A DNA stretch of 33,684 bases from Trachelipus rathkii. Its lineage: Eukaryota > Arthropoda > Malacostraca > Isopoda > Trachelipodidae. Positions within the stretch are counted from its first letter, which is position 1. Each line of letters opens with the position of its first letter. The stretch lies in contig JABUQX010004814.1 in the NCBI GenBank assembly GCA_015478945.1, positions 57,501 to 91,184 of the forward strand, read 5' to 3'. Position numbers and translations under genes: made by a program. The notes beneath the pieces were generated by a model. It had not been told where the DNA came from. It worked only from the letters and a program-made list of their open reading frames with translations, and searched no databases. Below are positions 1 through 12,310 of the stretch, one piece after another.

Positions 1-57
1 TCACATATATACACACAATTTCAAGTTTAGTTCATGTAATTCCATCAGGGAAAGACA

Positions 58-60
<3 letters not shown>

Positions 61-94
<34 letters not shown>

Positions 95-110
95 GTGTAT
101 GTGTGTGTGT
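61..110. repeat. (GT)n microsatellite
   Basis: Sixteen uninterrupted GT units at 61-92, a short imperfect break, then five more units at 101-110. Confidence 0.95.
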
Positions 111-659
111 TTACTAATCAATCGAATCGGTACAAGTAAACAGAGATTGTTATGTTCGAAAAACGTTGTTCGTTTCAAATGAGTTGTTAGCTTAGCTTGG
201 AATTTAATAATCCCAGATTTATTTTGAATTCATGGGTACTCCAACTTATTGCTTAGTGACATAGACCAAGCAAAGGAATGTACCCACATTTGTTTTGTGT
301 TGAAAACCGCTTTGTCCTCTTTAAAAAACGTGGAGTCAATAAAAAGGTGGAAAGGGGTTTATCCAACACCTCTAAACAAGTCGTCTATTAGATATAACCA
401 ATCTATATATAAATTGGCAAATTGAACAACTTTGGAGCACTCGTTAGACTAATAATTGTACGTGTGTGTGCGTGTTTTAATAGAGCGCACAGCTGATCGA
501 AGCACATTTTAACCTTATTTCGTTTCTCTGAGAGTTGCGGACTATAATAGATGCGGCGCAAGTGTTGTTTATTTTCACAATTATGGAACCTGCAATGTTC
601 TTTTTTTTATTTCTGTTTGTTCAGGAGAGAAAGAGATTCATACGAAAATAATACATTAA

Positions 660-663
<4 letters not shown>

Positions 664-709
<46 letters not shown>
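664..709. repeat. (CT)23 microsatellite
   Basis: Uninterrupted CT dinucleotide tract of 46 nt. Read on the minus strand it is GA and accounts for the Arg/Glu repeat of a spurious frame there. As a pure polypurine/polypyrimidine mirror tract it could form triplex DNA. Confidence 0.95.
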
Positions 710-713
<4 letters not shown>

Positions 714-1798
714 AGCTTATTATAGATTTTAATATGCAGTAAATGAATACAGTGTTGAACATAACTCAACGTAAAATCATGCCGATCAACCCTTCCCCAC
801 CCCTCCCTACCAATTGATTTTAATAATCTATTGATAAATTTACTCAATTTATCTATGTGATCATCAGTCTATATTTATCGAAGGCTATTCATTTTGTCGA
901 CTAAATCGTAACTACTTTAGAAAGTAACGCTTCTTTTGTTATGACTGAAATAAACCCGAGCGTATAGTGCGTTGAATAGTAACACCCAACGTTTTTAACA
1001 TCTGAAAGCTAACCTAACATTAACTGAAACGCGTAAGGAATTTATATGCTATACAAACGGAAACTAAAATCTAACAACTGCGATCACGCGTACGAATAAA
1101 AATACAGCCTTACACATAAACAACAGTTTCCATCTGTAAACTAGGACTAACCACTAATCTGTAGCTCTTCCAAGTTAACAACATGCGTTAAAAGCGCCAA
1201 CCCATTCAGACTTATTTTCAACAGCATGAAGCTCGACAAGCAACTAACCATCATTTGTTAATTTCTTTACATAATCTACACTATTCTGATTTACGTTTCT
1301 GTATAACACTAACGTATGTACCATCTTATTCGGCCAGACATATGCTAGACAAGACTCTCGTAGATTTATCTTTATAAATAATCTAACTATTGACACGAAA
1401 TCTGCCCTAAACGCAATTAGAATAGTACGGTTTTGCACATTAATAAAGCTAACAATTACGGCATATATTCCATCTGAGACCTTAAGAGATAAGTACGCAG
1501 TGTACAGAGTTTAAGCACACCAGTTTACGGAGCACCTCGCTATGTGAAAAAAAAATTAAGAAAACGCAGCGCTCGTTTGCTTTCTTAAAAGACTAAATAC
1601 AACAAAAATAACTGTCCTCAAAAGTGATGTAAGCGTACTTAACTATATCGTTTTTTGAGCTTTAGTTCTAGTCTGAATTCATACTACGGCTAATGCAGTA
1701 AGCATTCATGAATGATTTCAGAACAGCTCTATCCTACCATTTCTGCTTCGAAGCTCATTAGCCTCTAAATAATAATTCACGGTTTATTTTTATCTTAA

Positions 1799-2040
1799 TT
1801 GAGGGTTTTTGGGCCCGCAGTCCTTGATTTGGCTCTGAGAAGAAGCTTGCACGCCAGCCGATGCGACAGTTATTCTCGAGCGGGTAATGCCCCGCTATAC
1901 ACCCCTTCTGAGAAAGTTGCTCTCCCCCGCTACAAGATTTCGTTACACTTTATGGAGAGGGTTGACCTTCATCCCCTTGGGTAATAATACTTTCTCGGGA
2001 GTGTTTGGCTCCCGTAGGTGTAAGAGCTGTCTTAGTTACT
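1799..2040 (+). other. GC-richer block at the skew turning point; possible promoter or exon
   Basis: This block is visibly richer in G, C and CpG than its surroundings and sits where strand composition turns from A/C-leaning to T/G-rich. It is open on the plus strand from a TTG at 1799 to TAA at 1984 (61 codons, no ATG before residue 52). The open frame could be an internal exon: AG at 1817-1818 follows a T-rich run, and GG|GTAATA near 1978 resembles a 5' splice site. Equally it could be a bidirectional promoter with no coding role. I do not recognise the translated product. Confidence 0.25.
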
Positions 2041-2337
2041 TGAAATGCTATCTTATTTGTGTGTAATGTAATATATAGTTTCTGTCTTAATAACTGTTAT
2101 GATAGTACGCTGTTCTAAATGTCTTATAAAAGGGACTGCTATGGTACTATGTGTGCAAAATGAACACTGATTTGTTAGAGAAATGATGATTTGTAAGATA
2201 TTACTGCGCATTGTGTTTTACTGAAACCGAGATGAGCCTCGTAATACGCACAAACGTTGAGCCTATTATTAGAATATTTTGTTGCAGGGTAATTGTTATT
2301 GGGTTTTGGCCGTTTTAGACTCGAGCAATTTTTGCTA

Positions 2338-2529
2338 ATGTCTACGTTTATTCATCGTTCAACAAATGAGTTTATACTCGAAACGAGTGACGACATTTTT
2401 TTATGTTATGTTTGGATAAGAAACCTTATCGATGTCCTTTGCATATTATCGTGTTTATGGGGGTATATGTATGACTTTGTCGGGGAGAACGACGAGGCTT
2501 ACCTGTACATTGGAAAGAGTTTTTGTTAA
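2338..2529 (+). CDS. Candidate small ORF, 63 aa, unknown
   Basis: ATG at 2338, TAA ending at 2529. The product starts with a polar stretch (MSTFIHRSTNEF), has a hydrophobic, Cys- and Trp-containing middle that could span a membrane, and ends in an acidic/aromatic tail. An AATAAA lies at 2571-2576, 42 nt after the stop, which is what one would expect of a short transcript. Against it: T/G-rich DNA of this length yields frames of about this size by chance, and no family is recognised. Confidence 0.2.
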   Translation: MSTFIHRSTNEFILETSDDIFLCYVWIRNLIDVLCILSCLWGYMYDFVGENDEAYLYIGKSFC

Positions 2530-2708
2530 CCTAATTGCGAATAAGTGTGAATGTAATATATTTTTCGTGAAATAAAATCGTATATAATACGATTCATAGC
2601 AATGTATCGTATGTCCTCAGTGAGACTTGATTTGAATATGACCCGGGTTAAGACCAAGATGAAGAGGTTTTTTGTGTTAATAATAATGATTTAATCTCCC
2701 TTCGTTTG

Positions 2709-2804
2709 ATGAATCATATATACAACGATATGAACATAAACATGTTAGGAAAGATTATGCTTTGGGATATAGTAAGAGTTAATAGCGTGCGAAATGGTTT
2801 ACCG
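2709..2804 (+). CDS. Candidate first coding exon of a two-exon gene
   Basis: ATG at 2709 opens 32 codons ending exactly at a strong 5' splice-site match, CCG|GTAAGA (2802-2810). The exon is A-rich and balanced, unlike the T/G-rich DNA around it. The donor is phase 0, and the next good acceptor in a compatible open frame is TTTTTCAG at 3361-3368, also phase 0, giving a 564-nt GT..AG intron. If not spliced, the frame runs on only to 2891. Product family unknown. Confidence 0.35.
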
Positions 2805-3368
2805 GTAAGATATAGTTCTACGGGAGAAGTTGTTTACCTGAATACTTGTTTAATTTACTTTAAACATGTTTCGGGTTATACGTTGCGTTGAAAGTTTGTT
2901 AAAATAGTTAAGTATAGTTATATACTCGTACGCTATGGGCTAATGCTTTGGATTTGTTCGTTCTTCGTAACAATAGCCGTAATATTTGTGTGTTCATGAA
3001 AGGTTTGACTGTGTGAATGCTATAGCATATTATCTTAATAGTAAGTCGAGGTGTAAATAGAAAGGTCTGTTTTAGACATGATGAAGTATTATTGAAGCGC
3101 CGGTGGTGCTAAGCTACCTATTAAAAAAACTCGAATATTATGTGGAATGCTTATGTTTTTCTCAACTCTAGTCCGAAGCTATGAACATCCGGAAATACTC
3201 GGATACATGTATATTTAGAGATCATATGTAGATCACACATGGGGCAGCAGTCTACGACAATACGTGGGGTGATCGGGTTCGTTGGAATGAAACATTGAGT
3301 CGGTGCAGGCTTTATGTATCGTTTAACTCTGATTAATACGCATTGAATTTTTACTTGGGGTTTTTCAG

Positions 3369-3587
3369 AAATATCAGAAAACTTTAAACCAATTTCCTAT
3401 TGAAAGACATTTACTTGTTGATTTATGCCTTAATAGTAAATATTCTGCAACCATTTTTGAAAGCTATTTGAAAGAAATCGTCGATTTAGAAAACGACAAA
3501 GTTAATAAATTCGACGTGGTACTTGCAAAGCTCGCCCCTGTCACTGGATCGATCGAGACCGAGCCGCAATTGTGGGTTAGAAGATAA
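3369..3587 (+). CDS. Candidate terminal exon, 72 codons, unknown protein
   Basis: Directly after a T-rich tract and CAG (3366-3368) a frame of 72 codons runs to TAA at 3585-3587. The translation is rich in Lys, Glu, Asp and Leu, with segments such as YLKEIVDLENDKVNKFDVV, and looks like a soluble helical protein; the local base composition loses the T/G bias seen on both sides. AATAAA occurs at 3656-3661 and 3678-3683, 69 and 91 nt after the stop. It joins in phase to 2709-2804. There is no ATG inside that would give a full-length start, so it needs an upstream exon. I do not recognise the protein; a decayed exon is also possible. Confidence 0.4.
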   Translation, partial: KYQKTLNQFPIERHLLVDLCLNSKYSATIFESYLKEIVDLENDKVNKFDVVLAKLAPVTGSIETEPQLWVRR

Positions 3588-5940
3588 AATTATATTTAGT
3601 TGTAATGAATAGCTGATTCACATTACAATTGGAGAAGGTCAGGTCTGGGTACATTAATAAAAAATGATAAGATCCGTAATAAATATATTTCCACAAAATT
3701 GTGTTTTGATAGGTAATCTTTATCGTTGGCAATTACAATAATGTGGAATATAAGCATAACAGAGTAATGTCTCTTGTGTATTGATCTTATTGTTAACGTC
3801 TCGGCTCATGGTGATTTGCTATGTTACATTGCTTCACTGTATGTTAAGTTGTGGAACTTTTTGATTTGAAGCTGAACATGGTCTTGCGCAAGTTAATTGT
3901 TCGATTGTTAGTATTGGAGAGATGGCGTATGTTTACGTGTGTACCACACTTTATTTTGTCATATGAATCACACGATATTGTACGTAGAAGAAAATGCGGT
4001 AGCTCAATCGACTTGGGAAATGTCATGAATGTTTTTTTAAGTAACAGTTTTGCTTGAAGGATGATTAATCAGTGTAGAAACTGATGGTATTCAACTAAGA
4101 CATATGAAGATAAGGATGATATCTCTGATTAGTGCAGATTTAAGTACCTATCTACATAAAGAATGTCGAGATTTGGTTAGTTTCGAGATTATTAATCCTC
4201 ACTTTAACGACTCATTTTGTGCAGTTTTGAAATGTGTAATAGATTTTAGCTAGTGGTGTTGATTTTTATTAAATCTAATCTTGGTTACTAAATCCATTTA
4301 AGCTAGTGAATAGTGCAGTAGACTTATACCATCGATCTTAATAAACGATAAGTGGGACGATCGCAAGCGTGAGATCTTAATATATTATTGTTCTAAGTCA
4401 CGGAATGCATTGCATATGGATGAACTTTGTGCTGTGATGATTAGGCAGTTCATTCAACGGTGGGATTAATATTGACTTAGAGAATATAGTTTGGTTGTAA
4501 AAATAAATGTTGGAGGAATAACATGATGTTCTTATTTCTTCATCGGTTGTTTGATCATCTAAGGTTGACCTGTGTTTCTTCCTAAATGCTTGAGAATAAG
4601 GATTTAGTTATAGATATTGCTGGAGGGTTGACGTTTGTTGTAGATATGTTTAGTATTGTGTTCGTAGTAGACGTAAATGGTGGTTGGGTGTTGCTATTTT
4701 GCTCCGTTGTAGAACATCATCTATTGTGATAGTTCTGAACTTTACGTTTCTCCGGTTTATGCTTATGTCTTAAAAGCGTACTCTCATTTAGAGTCTCAAG
4801 TATTAGAACTCGATTGATTTACGATGAGCAATAGTTATATAAATAGTTCCAAGATTTAGCTCTAAAGCCCTTAACAAAATATTCTATCAATATGTTATGT
4901 TATGATGTGATATAATGAATTTTCGTAGATCAATCGACTGTGAGTACAATTAAATTGTAATCGACAATAATGACTAGTCGGAAATACAATCTCAGATGAC
5001 TACACTTAGAAATGGATATAAAGAGTGTCATGCAGTCGAGGTGAGCGGGGTGAGGGCGGAAGTGGGTCGGAGTTCGACTGATGTGTCTATCGGACTCTAC
5101 TTTATATACTTAGTAGTTTATAGCTGATCTTGATTTTGTGCGCATTTATGAAGAAAACTGTAACTATACAATATTTTAACGTGTGATATGATTGGTCGTA
5201 CTTTCTCGCGTAAAGGAAAGAGCTATATTGTTTTTTAATATTGTTTATTTATGTGGCGTTATATGGCTAGATTCTTTGTTATGTTATAGCAGTCTATTCG
5301 TGGTCTGTGATGAATAAGTTAGAACATGGTTATGATCATTATTTTTTTTGTATAGAAAAAACTCTTATCTTTTCATAAAGTTCATTTAAAATATACAGAA
5401 ATTAAAGTATGCCCTATACTGTTTACAGTAATCATGTCGGGTTTCGGGGGAAAAAAGATATGAGCGTGATGGACATTACACATTTTTTTCGATTTTTGAT
5501 AACTTGTCCAAAAAGCGTTGGTGGGGACTAGTATTTTTATTAACTGGATGTAGTACTATTTTTAAGATGCTTTGTTAATGTTAAATCATTGATTTTTATT
5601 GGTATCCATTTGAAAACGGCGGCACTATGTGTGAAGCGTCTCTGTCGCCTGTCAGTGCAGCTCATTTTTTGTACGTTGGTTCTTTAGTAATCAATAGTTT
5701 GTTATTCCGCAAGCCATTTTCATGACCTCTCTTGTGCTTCTTATTTATATGTTTCATAGTCAAATGTAAGAATCAATTTTGTTTTACGATTAGCCATATT
5801 TTGCTGGTTTGTACACTAAAGAACATCATCTCTTTGATAGTTTCTTCTCATTTACACCTGTTAACTATGTGTTTTTTGGACTACGATTGCACGAAATCAA
5901 AAATATGACATGTTGAATGAACTTCTTCCGTTGCAAATTT
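3588..5940. other. No gene seen; T/G-rich spacer
   Basis: Strongly skewed plus strand (positions 4621-4680: 20 G, 3 C). Only short frames occur, including overlapping ones on both strands at 3844-4057. No repeat, RNA gene or transposon feature noticed. Confidence 0.6.
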
Positions 5941-8040
5941 ATTTTACATCGATTTTAGGCCAGGAGATTATTCAGACGAATGGTTTATCATCGTGCAGAA
6001 GTATTTGGAATGGAAAAGATGGCACGTAATTAGAATGATAGGGTATATGATTTCACACAAAATAATATATGTACATTTTCTTATTAGGCCGGAACGAAAT
6101 GTTTCAGAAAATTTTAGCCGAGTATATACGAATTAATTTAGGCGAGTTAATGGCTTGTGTATAAATTTGTGTACTACGATGATTTCGATCATTTACTGTT
6201 GCGCAAGGCAAGTAATGTTTTTTGTATTCGCGCTCAGCTGTCGAGTTCGCGAATTGATTTGTTAAATTTGGGAATTCGTGCGTACGGGGTTAAATTGTTT
6301 GTAAATGGTTTTTGTGTTCATAAGTATGGGAATGAATAATCGGGAATGGGTTTGTAGGTTTAATTTGTTGACGATGCTGTGAAAAGGATATATCTTCCTC
6401 TTCAGATAGCATGTTTTGGAAGACGTAAAGGGGATCGTTATGTGTGTATTGCGATACGGGATTCCATCTTTGTTGTGGATATGGATGTCTGTCGTAGTGC
6501 GCTGCTCGGAGTCAAGCAGACTATTGCTCAGTTCGCGAAGAGGTTATTTAATGTTCGACAGAGAGACTTATGTTATTCGTTCGTGGTTTTGGATAGGACT
6601 AATGACTAGACAGTAGGAGGTCATAGATGGTATATTAGAAAGAAAAAGAAAATAGGGTAGTTTTTTGTTAGAATTATGTTTACACTTCGTAAGAGTGAGA
6701 AGTACTAAGCGCTCGCTGATACAGTGTGCATGGGAACACGCTTGGGTCATATAGTCGAATATTAGTTATTCTAAAGAATGACTGGAAGGGTGCTTTAAGA
6801 GGAGAATTGGGGGGTAGAGTCCGTGTTGTACGTAGGAGTGAGTGGAAGGCGATTTGTTGAAGTATGCTGGGATGCGATTTAGCGTGGTGTTGAATAAGTC
6901 TTCGTTTCAATCGTCATTTCTTAAAAGAATTAGTGTATATTTAACCGACGCGGTACGCCTGGATTATCTGATAACTTGGTTAGCTGATAAAGGCTCAAAA
7001 AGAGAGGCAGCGATCTTGAAGTATCTTTGCGGTCGAAGAAGTGATGGCTAAGAAATCTGTATGTACGTATCGATATTTCTTACTGTTAATAGCCTCTTGG
7101 ATAAAAGCGTTTCTTGAACTTAAGTATATGGAGCAGTCATTTCAGTGTTAGGGGTTTTCATGATACTATGCCACCATCTCGCTATGGTCGTGTATTTGAG
7201 GCAAATTTTATTATGGTTGACGGTTTGTATTAAAGAATAAGGATAATTCAGCGGTCTAGATCTCGCTCTGTTGTAAGTTGTATTGTGGATGAATTATAGC
7301 TCATTGCTGGTGTGTGCTTCATTATGGTGAATTAGACGCAAGTATTATACTGAGTGGCCAATTCTGTACGGCGGTTGTAGTTGGGGGCGAATGTTCCTTT
7401 TCATCGATGGTCGTTTTCTATGTTAATATTTCTCAGTTATGTATTGTTTAGCGTCAGTGCCAAATCACAGTACGAGGAAATGCGGATCGTTTTTATCGAA
7501 GTTGAATAAATGTCCCGTTTTAGTAGAATCGGGTTCTTTATAGAAAGAATAATCACGATCGTAAGCATCGTTAGATGTTTTTCTAGGCCGTATGAGATAT
7601 TTTTACACTGTGTCATGGGTTAATTGAGACTAGTAGCTTCGTATGCGCGTTGTTGAACTGGGGATTGTTTTAGTCGGTTTAATATGGGATGACACTTGAA
7701 TTTAGATGCAGTATATACAGTTCGAATAATATAGTTTAAAAACTAGGTGTTGGAGATTTAAAAGTTTGGATTTCTCCTTTGTTAAATATTCCTTGAGCAA
7801 GTTCATCTTTATATACTCTCTCCCGGCGTTTAAAAGAGTTGTGTAATAACAGGTCTTTTGGTCGTCGTGGTCTAAATTATCAGTCATCGGTGTCCGTGTA
7901 TCTCTTAGCAATTTAATGATGAAACCTCGATATAGATATAGTTAATATAGTTATTAATCTCGTAGAAAACTTCTATGTTCGAAAAAAGTGGAAAAATTAA
8001 ATAGGAAAATGTAGAAGTCATGACGTATAGCTCCTGGCAT
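5941..8040 (+). other. T/G-rich stretch with several open frames, none certain
   Basis: Four plus-strand stretches are open for 58-76 codons: 5959-6139 (begins after a TTTTAG acceptor-like site), 6157-6339, 6379-6609 and 6842-7051. None has an ATG near its 5' end, and they lie in two different frames. Stop codons are rare in C-poor, T/G-rich DNA, so about ten frames of 60 codons are expected over this zone by chance. They could be exons of a plus-strand gene whose introns make up the skewed DNA, but I cannot show it. From 7052 to 8040 nothing is seen on the plus strand. Confidence 0.3.
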
Positions 8041-8400
8041 GATCTGTGCTGAAGGGTATGAGCCGCATCACAACAGATGGATATGAAGAAGTTTTGGATA
8101 GGACTCTATGAACGGTCTTATGAAAGGGGCCAGACCAAAAATTGATAGCAGAAAGCGATTAGCCGTGAGGATGGAAAAATGATATGCTAAACTCTTAGGT
8201 CGAGATGAGACGCATGAGTTCGCCGATGGAATACAGAAGAACACGAGGTTGGATGGGCAAATGACGAAAGACCGGAAGAGGACAAGTTGAGTCCGATGAG
8301 AAGGGGGGTGGGTGGAAGAGGAAAGATAGGTACAAAACAGGAGAAAGTATCAGGCGGAGACGAGCGTTAATCAAGTGGGTACTGCGAGATCGATGTGAAA
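8041..8400. other. Purine-rich block
   Basis: The plus strand here is rich in both A and G, while the surrounding zone is rich in T and G. Short plus-strand frames encode Arg/Lys-rich peptides (for example ATG at 8119, ending RMEK). No coding or repeat assignment can be made. Confidence 0.4.
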
Positions 8401-11366
8401 AAAACCTTTATTCTACGCGATCTTGTTGCGATTTTATAAAATGGAAAACCTGGATAAATACTGCTTTTGTGGGGTACTGCGTATTTACATGAGGTATTTT
8501 TCGGCGTAAACTATTACGGCTCTACAACATAGCTAATTGAGAAATATTTACAAATTGATAAAGGGGCGACTTTGATGAGAATGCGTTTATTTCTTCCATA
8601 CATTCGCGTTTACGATACGATATAATGAAATAGATATTACTCTATATATGCTATATGAATACATAAATAGATAAGATTCACAAGAATCTAAGTTATAGTT
8701 TTCCCACATTAGTTGGGTCAAAATAAACGGCGGCTCTTATGTAGTAGGCAAATGAGGGTAATTTCTCATTGTCTCTAAAGATAAATTGCTCTTAGCCAAT
8801 ACTCATAAAAGCTTGTATTTGGAATCTGTTTGTTCAAACTGCGATGAGAGGGAAGTTGTTAACGAGATTTTAGTAATGCATTAGGTATGAAGAAATACAG
8901 AAATGTGTAATCGACGAGTTTGGCGGCTCGAAATTTTTATGTTTTACTTTGTACGTTTGTTGTGTTCTTATAGATTTTGCGGGGGCTTAATGAATCAGAC
9001 CACAGTGCATAAAAGAATAATGTATTCGAAATTAATCGTACTTTTTAGGATGTCTAAAAAAGCTATTTTAGCACACGAAAATGACGCGTGGGAAATAATC
9101 AACAAACGTTCACCGAGGCCCTATGCGGGCGCTGTGGAAACGACAGAGGACCCTGCGCGTTGAAGCTCGAACGGCAGGCAGTTAAATTGCTGCGATTCAC
9201 CTCGTAGAAAGAAGATGAGAGAGGGAAATGGTTTTGTGGGATGGGGTATATGTGACTGTTGAGACTTGGTAATCTGGTGTCGCTTCCTGCTGCGAAGATT
9301 CGAGCGTGTAAGATTTTTCGGGCGGACTCGCTCCGACGACTGTGAGTAGTTTACACAAATTTTAGGGGTAAAAAAGTATGTTGAGAGCCACCTGCTTTTA
9401 ATCCAATAGACCTAATCCACGAGTAGTAAACATAACATGCTGGGTATTGTTAGACAAACAGCAATTTCGACGGGCACTTTCGGGGGAAAGCGCAGAAGAT
9501 AGAAAATTCCTGTTCTGAATCGATTGTAGAACGAGAGCCGACGCTCGAGCGATAGGAAAAAGGGATCGGTCTTTAATAAATGATTATCGCGAGGTGTGGT
9601 GGGATTTGACTGCGGTGATATTGTACGCGTTTATAAATTCGTAAAACGGGTTTTTAAATCGGTTAATCGGAAGATCGGCCGCGGGAAACCTGTATGGAGC
9701 AGCCTGCGCAATTTGACTTCTGATACGTCATGGGTTCCAGCGGTCGTCGATTGCCTGTCTAGAGACAACCATCATTTAGTTTTCACTCGTCGTTTTCGTG
9801 GATAGAAATTATCTATTTAAAATGATGGATATAAAAAAATTAATTAGTACACATTAAAATCTGACTCCTATGAAATAATATGAGAGGTATGAAATCGACC
9901 TGGCGTTGAACATTGGTGCGTTGAATATTTAAGTGGCGTCACCCAGCTTTACAGGCCACGGTCGTGGGGTTTTCTTTCCGTGTTCCCGTCAGAATTCTTT
10001 TCCATTTGTGAAAATGAGTGCTACGAGAGCGGCGCCCGTTAAACAACACTTCAATTCATGAGTTAATAACTAAGTTGTCGGGCATCGTCGACTATAACTG
10101 TATTCGAAACGTAATGTTATATCGAGTCTGTCGAGGAATTTTCTGGAATGAAGAGCACAGGAATACGAGACAGTATGATGCAAACTATTTTATCGAACTC
10201 GGAAAAAAAATCGAGTTTTTTTTTAACCCGGTTTTATAGCACAAATAACTTTATTAACACAAATCAGACCCATGATTAAGACGTATAATCTTAAAAATTT
10301 TTTTTGTCTGTGAATTTACTAAATTTGAGCTGGATTCGCGAGACGCGTTTTGACAGGTCGGTAATTTTTCCGGAAGGAAGCATGCGAGGGAAAGTGCGTC
10401 GAACCTAAAATATACGGAGGTTAGTTGTTAATAACTCATATTCTTCGCAGCAGAGGGTCGTTACAAACGATATTGAGATCGCTAGGGAGGGGGATCATCG
10501 ATATATCGCGAATCGCTATTATTCATTTGCACTCTATTAACATGTTAAGGAGAAAGAGAAAAATTTTAGTGAACTCTTTCAAATCATGGCCCGACGTAAG
10601 GGTCCGATGCCCGGGCAAAAAGCGCTCGCGCTGAGCTCCACAGAACGAGATTAGAAGTGGGATACGTTTTCAAATAAGAGAAGTGAAGTGATATATTATA
10701 ATTTCATATCGACGATATGTCGACTTCGTGTCTCTTTTGACTGGAATCCGTTCTAACTTTATCGGTGCGTGTCCTGTTAGGTAATATTGAATATTAAAAT
10801 TCAAAGTCTAAGACGCCTTTTAAAAGATAAGAAGGCGGACAGCGGCTCTGGCCTGACTCAGATTCGAACACTCGGCAAAGGTCTTTTTTCGAAGTACAGA
10901 TGGCGAAATAGCCTCGGGCGGCACCTCCAAGATGTCGTTAACAAAAAAGAGGAGTGACGCCACTAAATAAGCAGTCGCTAATTTAAAATTGATTCGTGTC
11001 TGTATTTCACCCCTAATTTGCCGATAGAATATAATACATGAAGAATTCTATTTTAACAGGAGGGACGCATCATAAGAAGTGTCGTCTTTCTAAAATAACA
11101 GTGTTTTCAGCTTTCGCACAAATTATAACGTTTTAAGCGTTATTTATAATTCATATTTATGTCAAATCTGTTTATGTTTTAGAAAGTATTAAAATTGTAT
11201 TTTTTGGCTTTGTCGACCTATTGATAGGTGGGGACGGGCGGGACGTCGACGACCGCCCCTGTAGCGATTCCCGGAGCTCGAGTACGCATTTCGGGGACTC
11301 TTTATGGACGATACTTAATAGCTACTCATTCGGAGGCTACCTAGGACGGTGAATTAGCATCTAGTT
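8401..11366 (+). other. No confirmed gene; short ATG frames present
   Basis: Less AT-rich than the zone to the left and with more CpG. Short plus-strand frames worth recording: 9050-9163 (ATG, 37 codons, MSKKAILAHENDAW...); 9596-9805 (GTG, 69 codons); 10014-10061 (ATG, 15 codons) followed one base out of frame by 10018-10239 (open for 73 codons), which would be one frame if a single-base shift lay near 10050; and 10425-10634 (69 codons, Arg-rich). None matches a family. A GGGCGG...CCGCCC inverted repeat lies at about 11234-11256. Confidence 0.25.
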
Positions 11367-11573
11367 ATGTTTCTTTCATACGTGTCACGAATACTACTTT
11401 ATCCAATATCGACAAGCCGAGTTTGGGGAATATCGAATTTAAAAGGCAAACGCCTGCCAATCCGTAGCCGGATATCGTATTTTTCTGTTACGAATTATAA
11501 AGGCAGAATAGGCGGAAAAAAGACGGATTTAGGGTCGCGTTTAGAAGTAGGAAAATTATATTTGGACGTTTAG
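11367..11573 (+). CDS. Candidate small ORF, 68 aa, unknown
   Basis: True ATG at 11367 and TAG ending at 11573. The product is basic: hydrophobic N-terminal third (MFLSYVSRILLYP), then Arg/Lys/Gly-rich (YKGRIGGKKTDLG). The base composition is more balanced than the T/G-rich zone. No promoter, no AATAAA nearby and no recognised family. Confidence 0.2.
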   Translation: MFLSYVSRILLYPISTSRVWGISNLKGKRLPIRSRISYFSVTNYKGRIGGKKTDLGSRLEVGKLYLDV

Positions 11574-12310
11574 TAATCATAATATATCATTAGTTCGGAG
11601 AAGAGCTGCGCAGCGTTCGGTGTGTAGGATTCGTACGTCTTGCTCACTACTGACGACTGCATGAACGATTTTGCTCGACGCAGCGGACGATCGTCGAGCA
11701 GGCGGTGGCCGATGACGGTGAGAAGGGCCAGTCTTAAAATGGTGTTCGTAGGAAATTTTATATAGGTATTTTACATAATGAATTTTTTTTTTTGGAATAA
11801 ACGAGCATACGTGTAGTGTATATATAGTACAAACCTTAATAGATGTGCTAGGTCGCAATAGGAAGAATATATATGATATGAATGGCGATCGGAATAGCAC
11901 ATATAGTTAGAACGAGTGGAGGCAAAACGTTGACGGGCGAGTGAGTGGGCAAAAATCTTCAAAGACGTACTTCAAAAAGTTCGAACAGCAAATTTAAATA
12001 CTCAGAATATAGCATTTAACGTTCATAAGTTCGGCATTGCCTTCTGTTTCTTTGCAGTGTTTTCAGTATTATAATTATCGTCCTAGGTTTTTATCAGAAA
12101 ACTGATATTAAAATATAATATCCGGTAAATTAACTTTTAAGTAAATAAAATATTTATAAATATTTTCATTTTCCTAGAAAATCATGAAACAAGAAATACA
12201 CTAATAAGATAAATCTTTTTAGTCATATTTCCACGCAGGATCCATGACCTAAATCTATTGTCATACAGACAGTCATTGGGTAGTTAAACATCTGAATATT
12301 ATATGTATAA
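11574..12310. other. No gene seen; right edge of the T/G-rich zone
   Basis: The G excess ends near 11.95 kb. Minus-strand frames (11900-11577, 11962-11771) overlap each other and have no ATG-based support beyond chance; they are not called. Confidence 0.5.

Larger units (their letters stand above)
1..1798. other. Gene-poor left end, A/C-leaning plus strand
   Basis: No confident gene. The stretch carries a GT and a CT microsatellite (listed separately). The plus strand leans to A and C (positions 1141-1200: 15 C against 9 G), the opposite of what follows after 1.9 kb. The longest frame is on the minus strand, 1438 down to 1244 (64 codons, GTG rather than ATG first, TAG end); its product would be hydrophobic/basic and matches no family I know. 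It would fit an exon of a minus-strand transcription unit, but its length is within chance. Confidence 0.5.

Noticed and set aside
656..847. Minus-strand frame with an Arg-Glu repeat
   Set aside because: The repeat is only the CT microsatellite read on the other strand.
5941..7051. Series of start-less plus-strand frames with protein-like translations
   Set aside because: In T/G-rich, C-poor DNA stop codons are rare enough that about ten frames of 60 or more codons are expected over the left zone; they lie in different frames and have no ATG, so they are noted but not called as genes.
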